From Gentiana macrophylla (taxonomy: Eukaryota; Streptophyta; Magnoliopsida; Gentianales; Gentianaceae): DNA of 64,000 nt. Position numbers and translations under genes: made by a program. The stretch spans positions 28,989,977-29,053,976 of the forward strand of contig CM047809.1 of the NCBI GenBank assembly GCA_026214975.1. Direction: 5' to 3'. Every line of letters starts with the position of its first letter. Within the stretch, counting starts at the first letter, position 1. The notes under the pieces are model-generated. The model made no database searches, was not told the origin of the DNA, and saw only the letters and a program-made list of their open reading frames with translations. This document shows, piece after piece, positions 20,952-33,256 of the stretch.

Positions 20952-22381
20952 TGATCGCATGCAAAGCACTTACTAGCAATAGACTAGGTCTATCGTAGTA
21001 GAGCATCAAGTAGTCAAGGCCTAATCCCACAGAGACTCGTAAGAATGTCTAATTATCAAGATTGAGTTGTCACAATAACGGTCTACGACCAACTATAATA
21101 TATGTACATGAGTATCGGTGCCTTAAACTAACAAGATTATGCAAGTTCGACTTTAAGCAAACTAGAGTTTCTAAGGTATTAGTTCAATTACGAGTAATTA
21201 GTTATTCCTCCACACATGCAAATAATTCCCCATTGGTGAATTTATTCATTGTTCACCACGGGTACAACTCCTAACCCTATCTACTCCGACAATAGCAAGA
21301 AGAGACAATCTATACGCAAGCTACCCTCCTTAATTGGTCCGTAATATCCCATACGATAAAGAACTGTAGTCGCCGATGTTGAGTGTTACCTTATTCCGCA
21401 AACCCTCCTAGATAAATGCCGACATTGACCAAAGACGCTCCTAAGGTCCATTCTAGATAATGTCCTAATTAACACTTCACTTATGGTCCTTCATGTTAAT
21501 TTACGATGACATGCAAATAGTTGATCAAAGCACTAACATGTAAATTAAATCTATCGATCAACGTAGTCGGCGCCGATTATCATGAATTAGTAATTTACTA
21601 AGTATTCGTGTCTAATGATATGTATCGGCCGCAGATCCAAGAACGCAACTACTATTTCATGATTTCTTCACCAACGAATCGATCTATAACACATATGGTA
21701 AAATAAACTAGCTACTACATAATTAAACTAAATAAACAATTAAAACATACTAGTTGAATATAACGACGATAGATCTACATCTTGAAAAGATATAAAACCA
21801 TACCTCGAAGATTTAGCGTAGATCTCCTTCGGATCTCTCCTCTAGGCGGCACTGGCTGCTTCTCCAACCGTAACTCATAAAATAAATAAAATAAAGAACA
21901 AAGAACTTTTATTGCATAATTTCCTTGAATAATTTGAGTACATTTTGTTCTCGAGGCGGCCTCTTATTTATAGCTATCTAAACCGACTTAGGAACAAATA
22001 GTTTGACCTCGCCCAAGAAAACACGCTTCGAAGATTCTCGACCTCGTAAGTCGGGCGCCATCCTCGGTTACCGAGGGTATTTTCGCCCTTTTCTTCACCG
22101 ACTTAACTTGATGCTTCTGTAATACCCTAGCCCATTCTTTTCGCTCACCCACCTGCATTCGCCCATCATGCTCACCCCAATATTCCGTGATCCCGAAATC
22201 ATTAAATAACGCACGAAATAATATCGAAACAGGGAAAATAAACACTAAGTGTAGATTTCAACTCACGAACCCGACATATGATATTCAACGAAAATGGTTC
22301 ATATTTATAGTCGAAACAACTATTTTTAGCTCATAATGGATAGAATATTGATGCCGTAGATAGACTATTTTAACCGCCATC
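20952..22381 (-). repeat. solo LTR (Athila/Tat-like) inserted in the LINE
   Basis: This 1,430-bp sequence begins TGATCGCATGC and ends AACCGCCATC on the plus strand. It splits LINE ORF2 between the stretch encoding YAMQT and that encoding LPKSTLL, which adjoin in intact L1 elements. The flanks share GTAG (20948-20951 and 22382-22385). A U5 block (20973-21036) near the left end, and a TATA box (minus GCTATAAATAAG near 21965-21976) with CG-rich phrases at 22010-22080, give minus orientation. No interior or second LTR is present, so recombination between two LTRs has removed the rest. Confidence 0.75.
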
Positions 22382-22597
22382 GTAGTTCATAGTTTGCATA
22401 GCATAAAAAGTGTGTCCTTTAGGAACTTTTCGTAAGAATCATTCTACCAAATTGCTGATAAGCATTTGATTTTCCAACTAGCAAGTTTTCTCCCCATCTT
22501 GTCCATAATAAAATTAAAAGTGTTTTTTGTTACCCGTGAGTGAAGCAAAGGTGCTCCAAGGTATTGTCCAAGTTGAGCGTAATGTTGCATCCCCAAT

Positions 22598-23308
22598 TCA
22601 TGGTCGATTATCGATCGATTTGGTGGGGTGTTCTTGGACACACGGGAACCTGGACTTCCCAATACTCACCTTTGGCCTCAAACACCGCAAAATCATCAAG
22701 TACTGCTTGATAAATGATCGCTTGTTCAACTCGCGGCATCCCCAAATACCACGAGATCGTCCGCAAAAGAAACACATGAAAAAGGAGGTGCGTAACCGCG
22801 ATTTTAACGGGTTTCCGTGATCCGTTAAACAGAGCCGAGCCGATTTTTTTGGCTTAAGCACTCCATACACAAGATAAACAAAGCAGGGGGCAAGTGGGTC
22901 TCCTTGCCTTAGACCTCTCTTAGGCTGTCTTGGGGGCAAAGTATTTCCATTCCATAGAATCTGCATCTGGGACCATTCGAGCATAAACATGATAAGTTGC
23001 ACCAGCTTTGGAGAGAAACCCACTTTAGTGATGATCTTTTTTAAGAACTGCCAATCAACTCTATCGTATGCCTTTTCAAGATCAATCTTCAGCAGCATGC
23101 TACCTTTCCTCCCTGTTTTCTGTCTGAAGTAATGCAGAACTTCCTGGGTGATAATTATATTACCAGTGCCCCCTCTACCTGGGATGAAAGCAGATTGAGT
23201 TTGACTGACAAGTTTGCCGATGACAGATCGCAGCCTATTTGCAATCACCTTTGATATTACTTTCACACAAACATTCATTATAGCAATAGGTCGTAAATTG
23301 AGAGACAA
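22598..23308 (-). pseudogene. LINE ORF2 reverse transcriptase
   Basis: RT motifs are clear on the minus strand: LRPIAIMNV, the finger motif QSAFIPGR, KIDLEKAYDRVDW carrying the first catalytic aspartate, and GLRQGDPLAP. The catalytic FADD box is still encoded near 22737-22772 (FADDLVVFGDAAS) but in a shifted frame, followed by a stop. The reading frame is broken at least once inside RT and again before 22444. Downstream in sense, 22444-22600 encodes YLGAPLLHSRVTK and ASWKIKCLS, the thumb/connection region, before the solo LTR interrupts. Confidence 0.85.
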
Positions 23309-24261
23309 GCTCCGAGGGTTGACTTTCGATAAGTGAGATAGTAGGCAATTTAGTCGCTGGTCAAAACAAATTTCTCCTCAAAGCTTTAAAACAAAAGAGA
23401 GGAGCGCCTTATAGATTGTAGGCCAACATTTTTTTATAGAAAGTTGCAGGATCCCATCCACCCTGGGGGCCTTGAACTCTCCCATTTCGAATGCCGATCT
23501 TCAACTTCTTTCTCAGAACCTTCTCGCTTAGGATAAGAAGGTCCGGCGGAGAAAGCGCCGGAAAGTGAGCTCACTATCAAGAATCGCATATCTCGTGTCG
23601 TTTGAATAAGTTCTCATAGTAATTGCGCACCATATGTTTCAACTGACGCCATCATAAACCCAATTATCATGTTCATCTTTAAGGCATGTCACTATCCGCT
23701 GCTTTTTTTTCTAATGGTGAGAGGTGATATAAGTGGGTATTTCTTTCCCCTCCGCCATCCACATTAATTGTGATCGTTGGTGCCAATAAACTTCTTCCTC
23801 GAATCAAAATTTCATCAAGTTCTTGATTAAGGGTGAGTGCAAATTAGACAAGAACCGAGACGGTGCTTTTTCACGACTTTGCTCTACCCTTCCAAATAGC
23901 AAGGCATTCCTTCTTTCACAAAATATGTTACCAAAACTTTCCGGTTCCAAATGTTAGTCACTTGTGCGAATCTCTGATGCATCTCAAAAATATTTAAGTC
24001 CTCATCCCACGATCAAGTTACCATATCTTCAAATTCTCTATGTTCCAACCAAGCTCTCTCGAATGGAAGGATTGATCTCCCCGCATCCGTGGGTCTAAGG
24101 TCGCTTCTAAGAGAATAGATTGTGGTCCTGATTGCTCTCGAGGTAGATGCCTCACCAACGATGCTCAAATTTCTAGCCACTCCATATTTCCCAAACTTGG
24201 TCAAGTCTTTGCAGATTTTCTCGTTACCAAAAGTTTTTCCTTGCTGTGTAAATCTCGCCCC

Positions 24262-24656
24262 CGAAAGGGAATTTCAATCAAGCCGCATTGTTGTATCATG
24301 TTCCAAAGTTTGATCATGTTAAGGCCCCCACACTTCTTCCACCGCACTTATCTCTTTGAAAATCACTTGATTGAAGTCTCATGACACAAGTGGCCGATTG
24401 TGGAAGCACTTGAGCCTTGTTAGTATTCCAAGAACTCGCTCTCAAAGACAAGGGAATTTCAATCAATCCAAATTGCATTGTTGTATCATGTTCCTAAGTT
24501 TGATCATGTTAAGGCCCCCCACACTTCTTCCACTGTGACTTATCTCTTTGAAAATCACTTGATCAAGTCTCATACGAGACACTAGGCCGATCAGGAAGCA
24601 CTTGAGCCTTGTTAGTATTCCAAGAACTCGCTCTCAAAGATCAAGCATTGGTGATG
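24262..24656. repeat. tandem duplication of ~190 bp inside the LINE
   Basis: Two consecutive units (about 24262-24452 and 24453-24656) share long identical runs, for example TTTGATCATGTTAAGG, CTTATCTCTTTGAAAATCAC and CTTGAGCCTTGTTAGTATTC. The duplication lies in the decayed part of ORF2 between endonuclease and RT and adds to its inactivation. The high identity implies it is younger than the surrounding decay. Confidence 0.75.
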
Positions 24657-24752
24657 CATAGACAAGTGGTAAGGATCCAAATTATTTCCCCATTTTTCAT
24701 GGTGACCATAGAGAGGGATTGATTCGAGCACGTGATGTATTGTAGGGATACC

Positions 24753-24980
24753 TCATCTTCTTTCCAATAGCACCAGAGCCCTCCGGCATACCCCCCGAGC
24801 CTCCACAACAAAGAGATTCATAAACTCCGTTTTGTTAAGAATTTCAATCGCTCTCTCTCTAGAACTCCTTGTTTCCATTAAGAAAAGGATATCCGGTTTA
24901 AAGCTAGTCAAAATCGATTTAAGGTGTCTAAGGAACCCATTAGAGCAGGCCCCTCTACAATTCCACACAAGTATCTTCAT
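24753..24980 (-). pseudogene. LINE ORF2 endonuclease N-terminus
   Basis: The minus ATG at 24980 opens MKILVWNCRGACSN, followed by LKSILTSFKPDILFLMET. This is the start of the apurinic/apyrimidinic-type endonuclease of plant L1 ORF2, with the asparagine of WNCRG and the glutamate of LMET as catalytic-site residues. The frame is lost after 75 residues, and the catalytic SDH region downstream is not recognisable. The start codon is well supported because this motif normally begins within a few residues of the ORF2 start. Confidence 0.8.
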
Positions 24981-25650
24981 TAATTAATTAAATGAGGGTC
25001 TTGGGAGAGTTGGGTCTCCCTTCCCATTTCAAATAGCGGATTCATTGCGCTGTCTACACCAAATTTGTCAGAGGTCTCGGTCTGTTTACTCGAATCATGA
25101 GGATGATTTTTTATATGATCTCCAGAAATTTGGGGCGTATTCTTATCATTTTTATTCACCAGCTGAAACTGCTCTGTTGTTCTCCCTACATTCGATGGTT
25201 TTTTAGCAAAGATTGCTCATATCAAATGCCGAGAGCACTCGTGTCGATGTCGTTTTCCTGCCTCCTCCAGTTCGTTTCATTTGTTGTCCTTGGGCTCCCA
25301 AGTCAGAGTTATGTTCCATGCGCTTGCTTTGCTCAGTCGGACCATGTGTCACCTTGTCTCCACCCTTCTAGTTTTTATTAAACCGCCTCTTGCTACTTCC
25401 TTCCGCATTTCAGTCGAGCTCTTCTTGTTGTTTGTTCTGTGAGAAGTCAATTTATTAACTTCTTTTGTTGATGCTTTCCCTCCATGAGACTCCACTTGTT
25501 TAGCATATTCTCTTAGTTCCCGCACTGCATCAGGACCATCAACCACTATGTCTTCAATTGCCTCATCAGTATCCTGTGTGTTGTCTTCCTCAATGAGGAC
25601 ATCCCCCCATTGGAATTCTAGAGGTATTTTCTACTTCAGCTGTTATATTT

Positions 25651-26557
25651 TCAGTGCCCTGCTGCTGTGGTGCTCTGTTTTTTTACCGTGTTCCATTCTC
25701 TATGCCTAGACGCTATCATCCACGGTCCATAGGGAGTTTCAGAAGTTGGCCCTTGTTGTTTCGGTTGAGGCTTTTCTGAGACTGAATGTTCCCCAATTTT
25801 CTCTGCTTTAGTGAGGAGAGCAGCGCACTCCTCCTTACTGTGTCCAAATTTCCCACAACCATAGCATATTTGTTGTAATCCCTCGTACTCCACCTTGTAC
25901 CTTCTCCCATTGATCACAACAGAAGACTTAAGTCTATTTTCTAGATCCAACTCAACACATATTCTTGCAAATCTTCCTCTTGTATTCATAGAGGTTGTAG
26001 GATCAATCTTGACTTCTTTGCCTACCATGTTTCCTAGCCCCATCAACAATTTTTCACGAAATATTTCTAAAGAGAGACTTGTGAATCTTACCCAAGCCAT
26101 TGTTGTTGTGATTGTCTCCTTCTCTGGTTGAAAGAATGGCCTCCATTTTCTGACTGCGAGGTAGTGTCCCATTATCACCCATGGGCCATTCTCCAGGGCA
26201 ATCTCATAGTCTTCTTTTCTCGTGAATCGAACAACATAGAATCCATGTTCGAGGTCAAGAATTTCAATCCTCGCTTTGGTGTTTCCACACCCGGCCGACA
26301 AATTCTCTGCATAAATATCCATAGTAATCGATTTGCCCAAGAGCTTGAGGATTAGAGCCTTCCTCAATGGTTTCCAGAGGTCCAAGCACTCCTCAAGAGG
26401 AATTATCATTGCATCGTCATCGGTTTCTGGCCCCATGAGATTATCGACGACGTCTTGTATTCAGACATCACATCGTCTTCGTCATCTCCAGTGTAGATGG
26501 AGGTATCGGAGAACCTACCCTGCACGACGGCAACACCACTGTTTTTTTGCCAGACAT
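25651..26557 (-). pseudogene. LINE ORF1 (DUF4283 domain plus CCHC zinc knuckle)
   Basis: The main open stretch (26436-25651, 261 residues) contains a DUF4283-type RNA-binding region (LILKLLGKSI, FYVVRFTRKEDYEIALENGP, WVIMGHYLAVRKWRPFF) and a zinc knuckle CYGCGKFGHSKEEC (CX2CX4HX4C). This arrangement is typical of ORF1 of plant L1 elements, which binds the element RNA. The likely original start is the ATG at 26557 (MSGKKTVVLPS), separated from the main stretch by a frameshift near 26465. The 3' end is broken beyond 25651; a further piece of coil-rich sequence lies at 25349-25546. Confidence 0.8.
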
Positions 26558-26606
26558 TCGATATTTCCTGCGGTGGTTGTTAAGGGCTAATTTATATGAA
26601 TTTTTA

Positions 26607-27981
26607 TGATAACTTCCTATAAATTTCCCACATTATGAATATTTTGCATTGAATTTGGGCTTTATAATTAATTTAATGAGTAAAGTTGCTTTCAATTAAT
26701 CAAGTGTAAAATGGGCTTTAATTTGGGCTTTATTATAAATTTTATATCATTTTGGGCCATATTATGTTTTTGCATTTTGTATTAATTGTGATGTAGATGA
26801 AGATAAGATCAAATGATGAGGTGGAAGTGTAGATAAGAGCAAAGTTGTTGTAGGAGAGATGAAATGTGCATCAATAAGTGGATAGAACGGTTACATCTCA
26901 ACAAATTCAACCAGGTGAAGACAGAACGGACGCTCGTGGATGAAACGGGCGCTCAAGCGCAACAGAGAGTCCGGAAGTCGAGAAAATGAGATCAAACGGG
27001 CGTCCCATGCATGAAACCATGCTCCATCCGTAGAGTTGTCGGTTTTCTATAAATAGTCGCCACTTGTAATCTCGTGAGACATTATTAGATTTCATCTTTG
27101 TTTTCCAGATCGAAAATCTGAGATTTCTCGTAGCTCAAACACCTCAAAAGTAGATTCAATTCACTTTTTAGTCTAGATTTTATGGATTTCTCTTCAAGCT
27201 TTGTACTCAATCACTCCATGGATAGCTAAACAAATTTTACGGCAAACGCGGGATGCAATTGTAATCAACAATCCTGGTTTTCTTATAATTAATCTTGTGT
27301 TCTTCAACAGAGGTTAGATCAATTAGCTTGCTTTATTCATTTCAATTCGCTTACATCGAAAGATAACGATTTTATGATGCCTCATGAATGAAAGTTTATG
27401 AATCTAGATCATCTTGTTAACTTGATTGAACAATTAGCTCTTAGCTCATAACGAAAGTTGCTAAATTAATTGTTCGGTCGTTAATCGGTGGATTGCACAC
27501 CGATCGTTAATTGATACAAACGCTGTTAAGAAATTAATCGCTTTGTACGTGATAAGGTGAACCCGCCTTTGTTGAAAAACACTTTTGGTTGATTGTAATT
27601 GAGCCTTTATTGTTGATTAAATTGTCGAACCAAATGTTTGCCTCTCCTTTCCCGAATTACTCGCTTATAATTGCATAAATCGAAGTTTTTTCAAATCGCC
27701 GCTTAACTTAGTTAACTTAAAACGCCTTTCTTTCAAATTCGAGTGATCCTCTCATAGCTTTGAATCGCTTTTTGGTTCTCTCTGTTTATGCTCGTTGTAC
27801 CGCTGAATCTAAACCATAAAACATCATCAAAAGTATATCCTCAGGATCGATACCTATACTCATCTTACTATACTATCTACTACCCGATATTCGGTCGGTT
27901 AGAGGTAGTTTGCATAATAAGTATTGGTTTTATATAAATTGTTTTTGTTTTGAATGATTAATGCAAAAATTACTCCAAACA
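26607..27981 (+). repeat. Tat-type 5' LTR
   Basis: The LTR begins TGATAACTTCC and ends CCAAACA four bases before a tRNA-Asp primer-binding site (27985). The TATA box is TATAAATA at 27048-27055. Three copies of an AACGGGCGCTC-like phrase lie at 26925-27005, upstream of the TATA box. The U5 block is at 27839-27893 (GGATCGA, then CTATACTAT). The start coordinate is inferred from the TGAT starts of sister LTRs. It abuts the 5' end of the LINE. Confidence 0.7.
27048..27055 (+). promoter_or_regulatory. TATA box of the Tat-type LTR
   Basis: TATAAATA sits after the GC-rich phrase cluster and before a pyrimidine-rich leader, the standard U3/R layout of the LTRs in this window. Confidence 0.55.
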
Positions 27982-27984
27982 AGA

Positions 27985-28002
27985 TGGCGCCGCTGCCGGG
28001 AA
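27985..28002 (+). other. primer-binding site, tRNA-Asp type
   Basis: TGGCGCCGCTGCCGGGAA differs from the tRNA-Asp complement TGGCGCCGTTGCCGGGGA by two changes, one of which can still form a G-U type pair. Its position is directly after the LTR edge. Confidence 0.75.
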
Positions 28003-30547
28003 TCGGTGTTCGTTGAATCTACTTGAGTTAATTCTTTTATTTTGTTACGATTTATTTTTCTTTCAATAAAAGTAGCGTTAACTAAATTGAGAGTTTTTAT
28101 TTTTGCCGTGTTTCGATGACCGCTTGCTAAGAATGTGCAAAAGTTTTTTACTCAATTTGTTCAACGTGAATTATGTGTTTAGTGTGATTTCTAATCCGAC
28201 CCCGCATAAAAAATTTATCTGTACGTTGTCTCAGGCTATACGTGTGTTGAGTTTATGATTAGTTTTGGGTTGTCGTTATTTTTCCCGCCATCTGCGGCAT
28301 TTTTGAAATGGACGAGCGCTCAAGGCATCCAACGCCCGCCCAAGTTTATAATATGCAGTGGAACGCCTGTTGAGTGTCAAACGCCTGCTCGCTGTGAAAT
28401 TTTCAATAACGCCTGCCTTGAAGATGGAACGACGTTTCAAATAGTTGGACGGGCGCCCAACCCCGAGTACAGTTCCAATTTCTTCCTGCCTTGATTTTTA
28501 CCGCTTTATTTAACTTGATGTTTTTAATTTGAGCTTCGTGGCTATGTATCTTCACGTAGATGTCCTGAATTTGCATGTATATCTTTCCATCTACGAATCC
28601 ATGTTAAATAATTGATTCATCTATGCAAGTTATAAAGGATCGCCGGTTCTCGTAAGCTATAATCGGTCTTATTGTTATTTAGTAGCTAATGTCGGCTTCG
28701 TGATGCTACATACCGTGTGATGAATTTTTTAAGCTTTGAGACTTATGTGTTTCCTTGTTGTTTTTGTAACTCATACGGGTAGCTATCGCGGTTTTCCGTG
28801 ATGCTACGCCCAGCCATATGAGTTATATCTGCTTAGTATAGCTAATCGTTGGTTTCATAATGCTATCACTTTTGATGAGTTCTTAAGCGCGCGCACACAC
28901 CGCATTGTAATGGACAAAGACTGCCGCTTATCGTGAATCTCGTCATTATTTGGTAGACGCTTATTTTATACATGTCATGTTGCAAAATAAGGGGCTAGTT
29001 CTCTTTCTTTTATTTTCTTTTATTTCTCGATCTCATTTCGCTGTATGTCATCTAGTTGCATTGTTTTCTTTTTTTAAGCGGTCAGAGTCACCGTAGGTTG
29101 TTTCACAACCCGCCACCGAGCCTGCTTTACGCTTTTTTTATTAGATTACATATCATGTAGTTTGCATTGTAATGTAGTTGCACCTAGCCTACTATTTTGC
29201 AATGTCCATGTATATGTTCCATCCTTATCTCGAGCTTAATCAAACATCTCTATGATTTATTCTCCTTGTGTTTTCAATGTATAATTCTTTTCCCCCGTAG
29301 ACTCTTTTGCACCGATCAAGTATGCAGACACTTTTGATAATTAAGCAGCGCTTTCACGCCGATGTCGATTCCCGATGCTCCACAAGTCTACCGATCTATT
29401 CAAGCTTACTTGGATCTCGTGATGCTCCACATTTCCAAGGATAGTCAAGCAATTTTGGTTCTTCAGTGGTTTCTTTCCGCACTGCCAAGATGGAAATACA
29501 ATCACCTAAGTTCCTAAACTTTTATTTCTCTGCATAACTCTGAGGACAAGTTGCAATCTAAGTGTGGGGGGATTAGTATCTACATTCTTTTGCCATATTA
29601 GTCATATTTCTATGAAAATGCTAAATTTTTCAAAATTTTTGTTTTTGTCCCGAGTAATGTCATTTCACTTGCATGCTAGTTTTATAATCTGCACCTTTAG
29701 TTGTTTTCAGAGAGTCGTGTCATATTCTAAGAATAGATTTAAGTAGATCGACACTCACTTGAATTTCATTTCACGAACCTATTGTATGAAAACCAAATAT
29801 AAAATAGTCTCCGGTTAGTTAAAGGATAGCCAACTCTCGATGCAGATAACACTTATTTAGCATTGATGAAAGTTAAGAATTGTGACTATACTCACAGCTA
29901 GAATCTCAAGACTTTAGTGTTCTTAGAGAACCTTAAAAGTCTTGAATGTGTTAAAAGATACCTGATCAAGAGTTTCCAAAGAGTTTGGGCGAGAATATAA
30001 TATCTTATATATATATATATATGATAAATTTCACCTCGAGTCCATTTGGATACCGCCTCAATCGGAGTGTGGTTTACCTTGACAAGACGGGTTTGAGTGA
30101 TCTCAGGTGACCGCTTCTAAAGTAGGGGAGAGTGTTATACTTTTGAGACGCGAGAAGTTTGTGTTTTTAGAACTCGAGTCGAGTTGATCTAAACCCAAGA
30201 GAGACTCAAAGGTATTTTCTTGACACCAAGTAAAAGAATTTAAATGTGAGTTAGTTACTTTATTCTTGACAAGTAATTTTTGTAGGTAAGTGTCAGTAGA
30301 TGTAATGAAACTTTCGCTTATTTAACCGATGATCAAGTAGTGCTTGATTTAATACATCAAGAGAGGATCGTGGAAGTTTAGTAGGTTCTGCATACACAAT
30401 CACCGAGTGACTTCGATTTGGTCGAATACTAGCTTGTCGTGAGCACGACTACATCTATCTGTCGTTACGTGGATTCTGATAGTATGTTTTTGTTTTGTTT
30501 TGTTCGGGACTAACAAAAGTTTAAGTGCAGGGTGTTGTTAAGTATCA
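28003..30547 (+). other. non-coding interior of the Tat-type element
   Basis: No gag, protease, RT, RNase H or integrase signature is visible. The leader (28311-28458) repeats the LTR phrase as GACGAGCGCTC, AACGCCCGCC, AACGCCTGCTC and GACGGGCGCCC. A Tat-type 3' motif (GAGGACAAGTTGC, then AATCTAAGTGTGGGGGG) lies at 29543-29570. A short (TA)n is at 30004-30021. About 2.5 kb between LTRs means the whole of gag-pol was deleted or never present. Confidence 0.5.
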
Positions 30548-32052
30548 AATTGTAGTGTTTTTACCGATATATTTTATATCAATTTTCCCCATATTCTTAT
30601 TATTTTCATAGAAATCGAGCTTTATATTGAAATATTGAGTAAATGATATTTTCAATGGGTTAATTCCAAAACATATCAAATTTTATGCTTAATTGATGAT
30701 TTATTGTTAATTTGGAATTATATTACATTTTGGTATCATTTGATCATTATTTAGAGCTTACAAGTGTTCAAGCTTGAAGTGACAAGTGGCAAAAGGATAA
30801 GATCAAGAGGACAAGTCATGAATCATCTAATATCCAAGAGATAAGGTTTGTTACAAAAGGATAAGGATGGGTTGTTAGAGATATTGATAAGAATCATCGA
30901 ACAAGCTCAGAAATGTGGAATCGGGCGTTTCTACAAATGGAATCATGGCGTTCGGGATCGAAATCATGCGCTCAAGGCTTGGAAATCAATACCGGTGAGC
31001 TCGTAAAAGCATGGAACCGAGTTCCGTAATGGAATCGGCGCTCCAAAGGCCAAATCAAGCGCCCCATGATGAAACCAGCTGTCGTAATCGCTCAGACCGC
31101 TGTTTATAAATACAAAGCAGCCCCAATTCATTCAGAGAGACATTATAGATCGATTTTTCTTCCACACACCAAAAACACAGAGCAAACCGCCTTCTTCTTT
31201 TATTCATCATCACCCAAGCCTTGTGCTTGGGTGATCCGGGTAAGATTAGGTTTTACTTCTTTGTTTTCCTTTTCTTGTTCGACGCTATGATGATCTCTCA
31301 AGCTTTGAACTTGGAGCAATGCATGTAATACTTTTCAAAGCCTTCTATTTCTCGTCCATGGATGATCTTGTGAGTTTAATTTTAAAGTTGTTTTCTTTCC
31401 TTGATTATGTGTTATGCAATCGATAACGAAAAGTTGTATTGCTATCGATGTTTATCAGATGACTAAAGTCGGTGTAAACCTTAGATCACCATAGAAAGAT
31501 GAGATTTTTAACCTTGACATAACGAAAGTTGATAGGTTGAATCTCTAGTTGTTAGATTGAGAGATCTTGCACCTCGCTTTATGATGTGTTAATCTTTAAA
31601 ATCGAGAGATAGAAGATTACTTAAGAGAGGTGAACCACAACTTGAATTAAATCACCATAAGATAATCTAGTGGGAAGAATTAAGGCTCATGGATGGTGGA
31701 TCATGTTTGTTCTATGTTATATTGCTTTAGTCGTTATCATGGGTTCGTTAGTTTTACCGCTTTTCGTAGTTGTAGTTTTATTTATGTTGGTTCGCAATTA
31801 TTGTTTCCTCGCTTTGATTAATAGTCCTCCATTCAGCTTTATTTGTCTGCTTTAGTTTTATTAATAACCAGTGAGTAACAATTGGAAAGATTAACAAAAT
31901 TAGATTCAACATCCCAATTCTCAGGATCGACTCCTTACTTATCTCGCTATACTATCAACTACCCGGTGTTTGGCCGTTAGAGTTAGTTTTGCATCTAAGT
32001 TGTGGGTTTATAAATTTTTTCTTTGTTTAAATGATGCAAAATCCTCTCAACA
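30548..32052 (+). repeat. second Tat-type LTR, diverged from the first
   Basis: It has the same layout as 26607-27981: GC-rich phrases (GGGCG, GGCGCTC) at 30920-31065, a TATA box (TTTATAAATA, 31104-31113), a U5 block (31919-31965) and an end CTCTCAACA. No primer-binding site follows, so it is a 3' or solo LTR. Outside the U5 block similarity to the first LTR is low, which suggests a different subfamily rather than a true LTR pair. I found no target duplication. Confidence 0.55.
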
Positions 32053-33251
32053 AAGGGTCTTTGCTTCGCTTTCAACCGAACGACGGAGGAGGTCACCTTT
32101 CTTCCGTCACCGCCGATACCATACTCGTCCATTGGTGGCTTGGATTTGATGTATGGATTGGCGGCGAGGGAGACCCTAAGTCACTTTGTCTGCTTTTGGT
32201 ATCACGCTCATACATGTTTCATATTATTTTTTAAGTATCAATTTTTTCCAACATGAATATGTTATTTTTCTAAAATAAAATCATTCAAGTATATATAATT
32301 AACCACAAAATTAGTGGTTAAAATTATTGTTTATTGTTAAAATGACAATTTAAACATGTAAATACTAAAACGACTGTGAATTTTATTTGAGTAAAAAATA
32401 ATGTTTTATTCCATCGCGATAATAAACATTAGATTTCGCGCCAATTCCATCGCAACAAACAATCGATTTGAGATTGAATTAATGAGATTTATTTTTATCA
32501 CCTAATTTATATTTTCAGTGTCTTGATTTCTATTTCCTCCCTGTTTTTTTTGTCCTTTTAAACCACTCCCCCGTTAAATTAAGTACTATACTAAACACAA
32601 GCTTATCTGGATGCAGACTTATTGTCTCGTCCTTTTGTTTAATATCAAATCCTGCAAGCTAAGCAAATGCAACCACTTTGCTTGATTTCATACTATATTG
32701 ATAATAATTATATTTTAATTAAGAATAATGTACCCGACAAATCACGTTCCTTTCTTACAGATGTTCCTAATCTCGTCACCAAACTGCATTACATATATGA
32801 CAGCTTAACAGCTTTTTTATATAATATATAAGTTTAGGGAAACTTGGAAAAATATACTTAAAAAGAATAATATCGCTTAAAATACGTTTCAAAGCTTAAC
32901 ATTGTAAAACCATGACGCTTTCTTCGGTTCTCAGATCGCCGCGCGACGCCACGTGGCTCGTGGCGTGGCTCATGCGCTGCTCGCTCGGCCGACGCAGTAT
33001 ATAGCTTTCAAACATCTTCATACGGCATAATTTCAAAATTTTTTTCTTTCAAGTATATTTTTTCAAGTTTCTAAGTTTATATATAAGTTTTGCAGGGTGA
33101 ATACGTATAGTTTAGTTTATGATTTTCTCTCGTCGTCAGTAATTTTTTTATTTTATTTATAAAATAATCATATATTCTTACTACAGTATGATATAAATAT
33201 TTCCAATCAAATTCAAAGAAAATCAACTCCAATTATATACAAATGATCTCA
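32053..33251. other. intergenic stretch with one promoter-like patch
   Basis: This is mostly AT-rich DNA without ORFs or repeat boundaries. The exception is a GC-rich patch at 32930-33000 with a perfect G-box palindrome and a TATA-like sequence, listed separately. Confidence 0.4.
32948..33006 (+). promoter_or_regulatory. G-box palindrome followed by a TATA-like box
   Basis: GCCACGTGGC (32948-32957) is a perfect G-box. It is followed by CGTGGCGTGG and, about 40 bp on, GTATATAGC (32998-33006). This is a plausible plant promoter core with a bZIP/bHLH site, but no ORF follows before the LTR at 33257. It could serve a lost or non-coding transcript. Confidence 0.35.
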
Positions 33252-33256
33252 ATCAT

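Larger units (their letters stand above)
19996..26580 (-). mobile_element. L1-type LINE (non-LTR retrotransposon), decayed
   Basis: In minus-strand order it carries ORF1 (DUF4283 plus CCHC knuckle, about 26557-25651) and ORF2 with an endonuclease start (24980), reverse transcriptase (23308-22598) and a zf-RVT domain (20833-20198). A short 3' UTR ends in a poly(A) tail, seen as poly(T) at 19996-20016. This is the complete domain order of plant L1 elements without RNase H. Decay includes multiple frameshifts in ORF2, a tandem duplication (24262-24656) and a solo LTR at 20952-22381. Excluding the LTR the element is about 5.2 kb. I could not find a convincing target-site duplication. Confidence 0.85.

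Noticed and set aside
25895..26590. Plus-strand ORFs of 75-85 codons
   Set aside because: Antisense to LINE ORF1 with its DUF4283 and zinc-knuckle motifs.
28255..28494. ORF of 79 codons in the Tat-type leader
   Set aside because: It covers the GC-rich phrase array; residues follow from the repeated ACGCC phrases and no motif is seen.
26607..32052. A single complete element with a matched LTR pair
   Set aside because: The two LTRs share layout but little sequence outside the U5 block, and no target duplication was found; treated as probably different subfamilies.
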